In this document: positions 22,211 through 28,760 of the stretch, piece after piece
Position numbering within the stretch: the first letter of the stretch is position 1
How the letters are laid out: each line of letters opens with the position of its first letter
NCBI GenBank assembly: GCA_046724665.1
Contig: JBKOWZ010000283.1
Coordinates: forward strand, 1-30,906
Source of the DNA: Actinocrinis sp046724665
Lineage (GTDB): Bacteria > Actinomycetota > Actinomycetes > Streptomycetales > Catenulisporaceae
Reading direction: 5' to 3'
DNA: 30,906 nt
Notes under the pieces: generated by a model
Databases searched by the model: none
Seen by the model: only the letters and a program-made list of their open reading frames with translations
What the model was told of the DNA's origin: nothing
Translations under genes and position numbers: made by a program

Positions 22211-22894
22211 TTAACGCGCGCGCCGCGCCAGACGCACCGTGTCGAGCAGGATGACCGCGCGCGCCTCCAGCTTGATCCAGCCGCGCTGTGCGAAGTCGGC
22301 CAGCGCCTTGTTCACCGTCTCGCGGGACGCGCCGACCAGCTGTGCCAGCTCCTCCTGGGTCAGGTCGTGCGAGACCTTGATGCCCTCCTGCTCGTCCCCG
22401 GTGGGCTGCCCGAACCGGGTTGACAGGTCGAGCAGCGCCTTGGCCACCCGGCCGGGCACGTCGGAGAACACCAGGTCGGCCAGCGTCTCGTTGGTGCGGC
22501 GCAGCCGGCGCGCCATGGCCCGCAGCAGCGCGCGGGCCACCTCCGGCCGGGCCGAGAGCCACGGCTGCAACTCGGTGTGGCCGAGCGCGAGCAGCCGGGT
22601 CGAGGTCAGCGCGGTGGCGGTCGAGGTGCGCGGCCCCGGGTCGAACAGCGAGAGCTCGCCGAACATCTCTCCCGGGCCGAGCACCGCGGTCAGGTTCTCC
22701 CGGCCGTCGCCGGAGGAGCGGCCGAGCTTGATCTTCCCCTCGACCACCACGTACAGCGCGTCGCCGGGGTCGCCCTCGTGGAAAAGCGCTTCGCCGCGGC
22801 TGAGCGCGATCTCGGTCATCGACTTGAGCAGCGAGTTCGACGCCTCTTCATCCAACGCGGCGAACAACGGGCTCCGACGCAGCACGTCCTCCAC
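22211..22894 (-). CDS. crp: Crp/Fnr-family transcriptional regulator
   Basis: 227 aa from the GTG at 22892-22894, matching the actinobacterial Crp opening (EDVLRRSPLFAAL). GGAGGG lies seven bases before it; the ATG five codons upstream overlaps this ribosome site and is rejected. The cyclic-nucleotide-binding domain (~10-125) shows ALFHEGDPGDALYVVVEGKIKLG and PGEMFGELSLFDPGPRTSTATA, the phosphate-binding cassette. The helix-turn-helix is at ~175-200 (LTQEELAQLVGASRETVNKAL). It binds cAMP and controls many genes in Streptomyces and mycobacteria. It is divergent from nth, and a 16-bp palindrome in the gap may allow autoregulation. The homologue is Rv3676. Confidence 0.95.
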   Translation of the reverse strand: MEDVLRRSPLFAALDEEASNSLLKSMTEIALSRGEALFHEGDPGDALYVVVEGKIKLGRSSGDGRENLTAVLGPGEMFGELSLFDPGPRTSTATALTSTRLLALGHTELQPWLSARPEVARALLRAMARRLRRTNETLADLVFSDVPGRVAKALLDLSTRFGQPTGDEQEGIKVSHDLTQEELAQLVGASRETVNKALADFAQRGWIKLEARAVILLDTVRLARRAR

Positions 22895-23002
22895 TAACGA
22901 ACCCTCCATCGGCGGTTAAGCCGTTCTTCTGCGGTGTAAGTCGCCGGTCGTCCCTCACGACTCGACGCCGCGCCGCAATCTGTTATGGCCCTGCATCGAA
23001 CA

Positions 23003-23018
23003 GTGTGGCCTACCACAC
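23003..23018. promoter_or_regulatory. 16-bp palindrome between crp and nth
   Basis: GTGTGG-CCTA-CCACAC is perfectly symmetric. GTG/CAC half-sites recall Crp sites, but the spacing (GTG-N6-CAC or GTG-N10-CAC) does not fit the usual N8, so it may serve another protein. It lies 109 bases upstream of crp and 165 upstream of nth. The rest of 22895-23183 shows no gene. Confidence 0.4.
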
Positions 23019-23171
23019 GGTAATCCACATACTCAGGAACGCCACACCTGACGTTTCACACGGTTCCTTCGCGCACCCAACGCCGAGATTTATCCCGGCG
23101 CTCACTGCACGGCCGCTCCGGTCGCGGCCGGGGGTGTGCGATCGCGGCAACGCGGCACGGCTTGAGGACTC

Positions 23172-23177
23172 TAGGCT
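23172..23177 (+). promoter_or_regulatory. TAGGCT -10-like element before nth
   Basis: TAGGCT ends six bases before the GTG at 23184, the same spacing as at the DUF4177 gene. There is no Shine-Dalgarno between them. A leaderless nth transcript is likely, though no -35 is recognisable. Confidence 0.45.
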
Positions 23178-23183
23178 GGGGCA

Positions 23184-23951
23184 GTGAGTGTTGCCGAGTC
23201 GCCCACCGCTCTGGTGCGCAGAGCACGGAAGATCAACCGGATTCTCGCCGAGGCGTATCCGGACGCGCGCTGCGAACTGGACTTCGAGAATCCGTTCCAG
23301 CTGATCGTCGCCGTGGTGCTCTCGGCGCAGTGCACTGACGTGCGCGTGAACCTGACGACGCCCGCGGTGTTCGCCGAGTACCCGACACCGGACGACATGG
23401 CCGCGGCGGATCCGGCGCAGCTGGAGGAGCTGATCAAGCCCACCGGGTTCTACCGGAACAAGGCCAGGTCGCTGCTCGGGCTGTCCGCCGCGCTGCGCGA
23501 CCGGTACGACGGCGAGGTGCCGAGGACGCTGGACGAGCTGGTCAAGCTGCCGGGCGTCGGACGCAAGACGGCCAACGTGGTGCTGGGCAACGCGGTCGAT
23601 CCCAAGACAGGCCGACCGTTCGGCGTGCCCGGGATCACCGTGGACACTCACTTCGGCCGGCTGTCGCGCCGCTTCGGCTGGACCCGCGACGAGGACCCGG
23701 TCAAGGTCGAGCACCAGGTGGGCGCGCTGTTCCCCAAGTCGGAATGGACGATGCTGTCCCACCGGCTCATCTTCCACGGCCGCCGGGTGTGCCACGCGCG
23801 GCGGCCGGCCTGCGGCGCCTGCCCGGTGGCCGCGCTGTGCCCGTCCCGCGCGATCGGCGAGACCGACCCGGTCAAGGCGGAGGCGCTGCTGCGTCCGGCG
23901 TCCGCCCGCGAAGCGGCGTCGCTGGCGGCGGCGCGGAAGGTGGCCTCGTGA
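23184..23951 (+). CDS. nth: Endonuclease III (DNA glycosylase/AP lyase)
   Basis: 255 aa. The helix-hairpin-helix LPGVGRKTANVVLG carries catalytic Lys128, and Asp154 is in VDTHFGRLSRRFGW. The C-terminal [4Fe-4S] loop has Cys203, 210, 213 and 219 (C-x6-C-x2-C-x5-C), complete. The enzyme removes oxidised pyrimidines and cleaves abasic sites in base-excision repair. A ~30-residue tail beyond the cluster is Ala-rich and unremarkable. Its TGA overlaps the GTG of the Nudix gene (GTGA), so the two are coupled. In M. tuberculosis a thioredoxin-like gene (Rv3673c) lies between them; it is absent here. Confidence 0.96.
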   Translation: MSVAESPTALVRRARKINRILAEAYPDARCELDFENPFQLIVAVVLSAQCTDVRVNLTTPAVFAEYPTPDDMAAADPAQLEELIKPTGFYRNKARSLLGLSAALRDRYDGEVPRTLDELVKLPGVGRKTANVVLGNAVDPKTGRPFGVPGITVDTHFGRLSRRFGWTRDEDPVKVEHQVGALFPKSEWTMLSHRLIFHGRRVCHARRPACGACPVAALCPSRAIGETDPVKAEALLRPASAREAASLAAARKVAS

Positions 23952-24781
23952 ACGACGCGGCGGGCGCCGACGCCGTGGACGGTGAGGGCGAGCGCGGGGA
24001 CTTCGTGGCGGACCCCGCCGACCTGCCGATCTGGCTGCGGCCGCTGGCCGTGGGGCTGCGCGAGCTGCGGCCGAACTGGCTCGGCTTCCGCCCGAGGCCG
24101 CGCACGCTGCCCGGCGAACCGCGCCGGTCGGCCGTGCTGATCCTGTTCGGCGCGGGCGGCTCGGTGGACGAGCCGGAGCCCGACGTCCTGATCACCGAGC
24201 GGGCCGCGACGCTGCGTGCGCACGCCGGCCAGCCCGCCTTCCCCGGCGGCCGGATCGATCCAGACGACCGGGGGCCGATCCAGGCCGCGCTGCGCGAGGC
24301 GCAGGAGGAGACCGGCGTCGATCCGGCGTCCGTCACCGTCTTCGGGCAGCTGCCCGAGCTCTACCTGCAACCAAGTGATTTCATGGTCGCGTCCGTTCTG
24401 GGGTGGTGGCACTCTCCGTCGCCGCCGCGTGTCGTCAGCCCGCTGGAGGTGGCCGCGGTGCACCGGGTGCCGGTCGCGCAGCTCGCCGACCCCGGGAACC
24501 GGCTGCGGGTACGGCATCCGTCCGGATACACCGGGCCGGCTTTCCAGGCCAACGGCATATTGGTCTGGGGTTTCACCGCCGCACTGCTCGACGCCGTGCT
24601 TCGGATCGGCGGCTGGGAGCGGCCGTGGGACCGCACTCGGCTCGAGGACCTGCCCGAGCACGTCACCGCGCTCGCGATCCGGTCGAGCGCCATCCGGCCC
24701 GCCGACCAGCGACCGTTCGCGACCGACTTGGACGCCGTGCACGGGGTGAACAGGGACCGGGATCCCGGCGGTGACGAGTGA
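23948..24781 (+). CDS. Nudix hydrolase, CoA-pyrophosphatase (NudL/PCD1) type
   Basis: 277 aa from the GTG overlapping the nth stop. The CoA-specific UPF0035 motif is present as LITERAATLRAHAGQPAFPGG. It runs into the Nudix box GRIDPDDRGPIQAALREAQ with EETGV, whose glutamates bind the catalytic metal. Proteins with this combination cleave CoA or its derivatives to phosphopantetheine and an ADP moiety, though homologues in this locus (Rv3672c) are not all tested. Residues 1-35 are acidic and probably disordered. The gene is 76 bases upstream of the MarP-like protease, the same order as in mycobacteria. Confidence 0.93.
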   Translation: MNDAAGADAVDGEGERGDFVADPADLPIWLRPLAVGLRELRPNWLGFRPRPRTLPGEPRRSAVLILFGAGGSVDEPEPDVLITERAATLRAHAGQPAFPGGRIDPDDRGPIQAALREAQEETGVDPASVTVFGQLPELYLQPSDFMVASVLGWWHSPSPPRVVSPLEVAAVHRVPVAQLADPGNRLRVRHPSGYTGPAFQANGILVWGFTAALLDAVLRIGGWERPWDRTRLEDLPEHVTALAIRSSAIRPADQRPFATDLDAVHGVNRDRDPGGDE

Positions 24782-24857
24782 CGGCGACACCTGAGGCGGC
24801 GGCCGCCGCGACGAGTGAGCGCCTGCCATCAGGGCTGCGGCGAGTGGGAGTGTGCGC

Positions 24858-26042
24858 GTGGACCTGCTCGATCTGATCCTGATCGTTGTCGCCGCCGCCT
24901 TCGCGGTCTCCGGTTACCGTCAGGGCTTCGTTGTCGGGGTGCTTTCCTTCGTCGGCTTCGTCGGCGGCCTGATGCTCGGCCTGTGGATCGTGCCGATCAT
25001 CATGCAGCGCTTCACACCCTCGCTGCTCGTCTCCACCGTTTCGCTGTGCGCCGTGCTCGTGCTCGCGGTGATCGGGCAGGTCCTGGCCACGTCCGCGGGT
25101 GGCCGGGTGCGCCGCGAGATCACCTGGCGGCCGGTGCAGGCGGTCGATCAGTCCGCGGGCGCGGCGGTGTCCGTGGTCTCGGTGCTGCTGGTCGCCTGGT
25201 TCCTCGGCCTGGCCCTGGTCAACTCGACCATGCCCGTGGTCTCCCAGCAGGTACGCAACTCGGCGCTGCTCAACGGGATGAGGCAGGTGCTCCCGGCGGA
25301 CGCGCAGAGCTGGTTCCGCTCCTTCGCCACGGTGCTCGACCGCAGCGGATTCCCGCAGGTCTTCGCGCCGTTCACCCACGAGCAGATCGCGAACGTGCCG
25401 GCTCCGGACCCTGCCGTGCTCAACCAGGCCGGCGTGGTCAAGGCACGCAACTCGATCGTCAAGATCGTCGGTAACGCACCGAGCTGCGGAAAGCAGATCG
25501 AGGGCTCAGGCTTTGTGTACGCGCCTCAGCACGTTATGACGAACGCTCACGTCGTCGGCGGCGTAACGCATCCAACCGTGCAGATCGGCGGTCAGGGCAG
25601 GCTTTACCGCGCGACGGTCGTGCTGTTCGACTCGAACAGTGACATCGCCGTGCTCTACGTGCCGGGGCTGCGTTCCGCGCCGCTCGCGTTCGATACGTCG
25701 GGGACAAGCGGTGACGACGCGGTCGTGGCCGGTTTCCCGGAGGACGGGCCGTTCACGCCGGTGGCCGCGCGTATCCGGCAGGAGATCCAGGCGCAGGGGC
25801 AGGACATCTACCAGCGTGGGTCCGCCACCCGCGACATCTTCTCGCTCTACACGCAGGTGCTTCAGGGCAACTCCGGCGGCCCGCTGCTCACGTCCACCGG
25901 CGAGGTGTACGGCGTGGTGTTCGCGAAGTCGTTGGAGGACTCTTCCACCGGCTACGCCTTGACGGCCAATCAGGTTGGTCCGGATGCGCATGAGGGTTCG
26001 ACCGCGACGTCAGCCGTCGATACGCAGGGCTGTGCCATCTAG
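24858..26042 (+). CDS. marP: MarP-like membrane serine protease
   Basis: 394 aa from the GTG at 24858, which has GGGAG seven bases upstream; the GTG two codons earlier is too close to it. Four hydrophobic helices span ~1-125 (a CvpA-like membrane region). A trypsin-like domain follows with catalytic His231 (TNAHVVGG), Asp262 (SNSDIAVLYV) and Ser339 (GNSGGPLL). Cys210 and Cys392 match the Cys214-Cys395 disulfide of M. tuberculosis MarP (Rv3671c), which keeps that protease active and protects the cell from acid and oxidative stress. Orthology is well supported by length, motifs and neighbours. The substrate here is unknown; MarP acts on a peptidoglycan hydrolase in mycobacteria. Confidence 0.94.
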   Translation: MDLLDLILIVVAAAFAVSGYRQGFVVGVLSFVGFVGGLMLGLWIVPIIMQRFTPSLLVSTVSLCAVLVLAVIGQVLATSAGGRVRREITWRPVQAVDQSAGAAVSVVSVLLVAWFLGLALVNSTMPVVSQQVRNSALLNGMRQVLPADAQSWFRSFATVLDRSGFPQVFAPFTHEQIANVPAPDPAVLNQAGVVKARNSIVKIVGNAPSCGKQIEGSGFVYAPQHVMTNAHVVGGVTHPTVQIGGQGRLYRATVVLFDSNSDIAVLYVPGLRSAPLAFDTSGTSGDDAVVAGFPEDGPFTPVAARIRQEIQAQGQDIYQRGSATRDIFSLYTQVLQGNSGGPLLTSTGEVYGVVFAKSLEDSSTGYALTANQVGPDAHEGSTATSAVDTQGCAI

Positions 26043-26082
26043 CGTTCTCTCATTACGCAACACTGTGCCCGCCAATCACACT

Positions 26083-26097
26083 CATCACGGCGTGATG
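26083..26097. promoter_or_regulatory. 15-bp dyad CATCACG-N-CGTGATG
   Basis: Perfect 7-bp arms around one base in the 107-bp gap after marP and 52 bases before the next start. No U-tract follows, so an operator for the YdjM-type gene is as likely as a terminator for marP. Confidence 0.35.
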
Positions 26098-26149
26098 TTG
26101 CTACTGTCTGATCAACATTCAGGGGTCGGTAGGACTTGGGGGCGGCTGC

Positions 26150-26848
26150 GTGCTCGGACACTCACACTCCACCAGCGGCGCGCTCGCCTGGGCCGCCGCG
26201 GCGGCCTGGGTTCCCGCAGCGTCGTGGCCGGCGCATCTGGACGTCAAGGACGTCCTGCTCGGCACGTTCATCACGGCCGGCGCCGCGCTGCTGCCCGACC
26301 TCGACCACCCCGAAGGCACCATCGCCCACTTTCTCGGCCCGATCTCGCACCTGCTGTGCCGTTTCGTCGAGTGGATCTCCGGCGGCCACCGGCACGCCAC
26401 TCACTCGCTGCTGTTCGTGGCCGGGGTCACCGGCGGTACGTGGGCCGGTGCGCACTACCTCGGCAGACCATTCACGCTCGGCCTCGTCTACGTCCTGCTG
26501 TCCCTCGCGATCCGCGCGCTACACCTGTGCCCGCCCGGCAGGGGTATCGATTCGTGGGGCGTGGTGCTGCTGCTGGCCGTCGGCGGGACGTTCCTGATGG
26601 ACCGTTGGATCGGATCGGACCCGGCGTGGCTGCCTGTCTCCGTCGGTCTCGGCGCGTTGACCCACCTGGCTGGAGACTGCCTCACCGAACGCGGCTGCCC
26701 ACTGCTTTGGCCGATCCCGACACGTTTCGGCGTCCCGGTAATCAAGCGCACCGGAGAGAGGTTGGAGACCGCGTTCCTCACGCCGCTGATGGCCGTCGGC
26801 GCGGTAGTCGCCCTCTACTTCGCGACCACGCCCAGCGTGCCCAAGTAG
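26150..26848 (+). CDS. YdjM-type metal-dependent hydrolase (DUF457-like membrane protein)
   Basis: 232 aa, GTG start. The N-terminal HSHSTSGALAW, LLPDLDHPEG (~50-59) and GGHRHATHSLL (~79-89) are the metal-binding His/Asp clusters of the YdjM/LexA-regulated membrane-hydrolase family. A later LTHLAGDCLTERGCPLLWP (~166-184) is the second family motif. Several hydrophobic helices place it in the membrane. The function is unknown. No LexA box is evident upstream. It is not part of the M. tuberculosis locus and appears inserted between marP and the EphE-like gene, ending 25 bases from the latter's convergent stop. Confidence 0.85.
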   Translation: MLGHSHSTSGALAWAAAAAWVPAASWPAHLDVKDVLLGTFITAGAALLPDLDHPEGTIAHFLGPISHLLCRFVEWISGGHRHATHSLLFVAGVTGGTWAGAHYLGRPFTLGLVYVLLSLAIRALHLCPPGRGIDSWGVVLLLAVGGTFLMDRWIGSDPAWLPVSVGLGALTHLAGDCLTERGCPLLWPIPTRFGVPVIKRTGERLETAFLTPLMAVGAVVALYFATTPSVPK

Positions 26849-26873
26849 CAGCGCTCACCACAGAGGCCGCGGC

Positions 26874-27803
26874 TCACCGGTCCGGCTCGTCGTCACGCAG
26901 CCAACTGAGCACCTCGTTGGTGAACACCTTCGGTGCCTCTTCCTGCGGGAAGTGCCCTACGCCGTCGAGCAGTCGCCACCGGTACGGCGCGTTAACGTGA
27001 CGTCCGGAGCCGCGCGCCGTGGACGTGAGTATCGCGCGGTCCAGCGCGCCGTGCAGATGCAGCGTGGGAACCTCGGTCGGCGCACGCAGCCGCTGCTGGT
27101 ACTCGATCCCGTCAGGGCGCAGCAGGGACCGCACCCACCAGCGGAAGTACTCGAGCGAGCAGTGCGCGACCCCGGGGATCATGATCGCCTGCTCGTAGCG
27201 GCGGGCCACGTCGTCCGGCGGCCAGTCGGGTCCGCTCCACTCCCGCAGCATCCGCCCGACGACCGCGCCGCCCTCGCGTACCAGCGACTTCTCCGCGGCC
27301 ATCGGCCGCTGCGCGGCGAACACGTGCCTGCTGGCGCTGATCTGCGCCGGATCGGTCAGCAGCGTGGCGCGCTGCCGCCGCGGATGCCCGGCGCCGACGA
27401 CGACGAGCCGCCGCACCGTCTTCGGCCGCAGCGTCGCGGCCGTCCAGCCGAGCGTGGCGCCCCAGCCGTGGCCGACGATTGCCGCGTTCGCCTCGCCCAG
27501 CGCCCTGATCACGCCGGTCACGTCGTTCGTGAGGGTCACCGGGTCGTAGCCGCGCGGCGTCTTGTCGCTGCCGCCGTAGCCCCGAAGGTCCATCGCCGCC
27601 GCGCGGTAACCCGCGTCGGCGAACGCCGTGAGCTGGTCCCGCCAGGTCCACCAGAACTGCGGAAAGCCGTGCAGGAACAGCACGAGCGGGCCCTCGCCGA
27701 GTTCGACGACGTGGAAGCGGGCGCCGTTCGCGGGGATTTCGCGATGTGTCCAGGCGCCTGCCACGTACACCGGTGACAGGTCAGAAGGCATGGCCGTCAG
27801 CAT
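26874..27803 (-). CDS. EphE-like alpha/beta hydrolase lacking the nucleophile
   Basis: 309 aa (an internal ATG four codons in is an alternative start; neither has a good ribosome site). The oxyanion motif HGFPQFWWTW (~45-54) is typical of epoxide hydrolases. The nucleophile elbow reads VGHGWGATLGW, so Gly113 occupies the place of the Asp (GHDWG) or Ser (GHSxG); the codon is GGC. The acid (HGALDRAI) and the His (GVGHFPQEE) are intact. A Trp/Tyr-containing cap (FRWWVRSLL) is present. Position next to the holin-like and acs genes matches M. tuberculosis ephE (Rv3670). Either it is a non-catalytic relative or another residue acts; hydrolysis of epoxides should not be assumed. Confidence 0.85.
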   Translation of the reverse strand: MLTAMPSDLSPVYVAGAWTHREIPANGARFHVVELGEGPLVLFLHGFPQFWWTWRDQLTAFADAGYRAAAMDLRGYGGSDKTPRGYDPVTLTNDVTGVIRALGEANAAIVGHGWGATLGWTAATLRPKTVRRLVVVGAGHPRRQRATLLTDPAQISASRHVFAAQRPMAAEKSLVREGGAVVGRMLREWSGPDWPPDDVARRYEQAIMIPGVAHCSLEYFRWWVRSLLRPDGIEYQQRLRAPTEVPTLHLHGALDRAILTSTARGSGRHVNAPYRWRLLDGVGHFPQEEAPKVFTNEVLSWLRDDEPDR

Positions 27804-27880
27804 GGCATAGATGACTGTCCGAGCGGTGTCGCTGAGGCATGCGTTGAGTTACTCGGGTGATCGGGCACCAGGCCGACGGG

Positions 27881-28402
27881 CTAGCGGACGGTCCGCTTCA
27901 GTACGGCGATCGACTCGTTCGCCGAGCGCTTCGTCGCGTCCACGCCGCGGATGCGCTTGAGCCACAGCATCCCGATTCCAGCACACATCACGCCGATGAG
28001 CAGGTACGCTCCACCGACGATCAACCATGCCCACGCGAGCCCGAGCCCGGTCGCGTGAATCCCGTAGGCGGCCGCGAAGGACAGCATGATCAGCGCGAAC
28101 ACGGCGAGTACACCGGCCACGGCGAACAGTGCGCTACCGGTGGCGGCCTGCTTCACGTCGCGGCGCAGCTCGGCCTTCGCGAGCGCGATCTCGTCGCGCA
28201 GCAGGGTGGACAGGTCCTTGGTCGCGGACGAGACGAGGTCGCTGAGCTTGTGGTCGCCGTTCGTGCGGTTACCGTTCACGCGGCTGGTGTTCGCATGGGT
28301 GTTGTTCGCACTGCTGTTGTTTGCGCGGTCGCTCATCGCAGAGGCACTGTTCGCACGGGCGCCGCTCACGCGGTCGGTGCGGGAGCCGACTGTCGCAGTC
28401 AT
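27881..28402 (-). CDS. Holin-like membrane protein (phage holin superfamily 6 / DUF1469-like)
   Basis: 173 aa. The N-terminal 50 residues are a low-complexity Asn/Ser/Ala/Arg stretch (RANNSSANNTHANTSR) and presumably disordered. The family core follows: LSDLVSSATKDLSTLLRDEIALAKAELRRD (~53-82), an amphipathic helix, then two transmembrane helices (~87-112 and ~120-147) and a basic C-terminus. GGAGG lies 10 bases before the ATG. Despite the name, chromosomal copies in this locus (like Rv3669) are not phage lysis genes; a role in the cell envelope is only guessed. It is 77 bases upstream of the EphE-like gene on the same strand. Confidence 0.88.
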   Translation of the reverse strand: MTATVGSRTDRVSGARANSASAMSDRANNSSANNTHANTSRVNGNRTNGDHKLSDLVSSATKDLSTLLRDEIALAKAELRRDVKQAATGSALFAVAGVLAVFALIMLSFAAAYGIHATGLGLAWAWLIVGGAYLLIGVMCAGIGMLWLKRIRGVDATKRSANESIAVLKRTVR

Positions 28403-28544
28403 GAGTACCTAACCTCCGGTCGGCGGGCGGAACGCAGGCGTTCGGGCGCGTCGCGGCCTAGCTACCCGCGGCTTTGTCAGACTATGCGGTAATTAGCCTG
28501 ATCGCGCGTAAGCCGGAGGTCGCAAGGTGCCGGTACTGAGCACC

Positions 28545-28649
28545 GACTGCGACATGCCGACTGCTGTGCGCACTGACTCCGGTGCGCACCGACTACAGTG
28601 CGCCGACAAAGCTACCTATCGCTATATCGACAAATCGACTTCTCGACTC
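28545..28649. repeat. Iterated short repeats in the acs/holin gap
   Basis: GAC recurs at 28545, 28559, 28575, 28591 and 28605 (steps 14, 16, 16, 14). Two near-identical 16-bp units begin GTGCGCAC (28566 and 28582). An 8-bp period follows: ATCGACAA, ATCGACTT, CTCGACTC (28626-28649). The rest of 28403-28544 shows no gene; the acs terminator begins at 28695. Confidence 0.55.
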
Positions 28650-28694
28650 TCGTTCTGTACCAGTGCTTTCACCCTGCACCAGTGGCCGAAAAAC

Positions 28695-28741
28695 GGCGTG
28701 GCGTGCGTCCGATCTTCAGCCGATCGGATGCGCGCCACGCC
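28695..28741 (-). terminator. Intrinsic terminator of acs
   Basis: Arms of 20 bases (28695-28714 and 28722-28741) pair at 18 positions, with the two mismatches becoming wobble-type or weak pairs, around TTCAGCC. On the minus strand a TTTTT run (28689-28693) follows at once. The stem begins 20 bases past the acs TAG. Textbook Rho-independent structure, rare in such GC-rich DNA. Confidence 0.92.
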
Positions 28742-28760
28742 GCTGCTTAACGCGTTCGGG

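Noticed and set aside
23003..23018. Canonical Crp binding site
   Set aside because: The dyad is perfect, but GTG-N8-CAC spacing is absent, so I list it only as a palindrome of unknown binder.
27881..28402. Phage lysis holin or prophage remnant
   Set aside because: Family name only. The gene sits in a conserved chromosomal block beside ephE-like and acs genes, with no endolysin or phage gene nearby.
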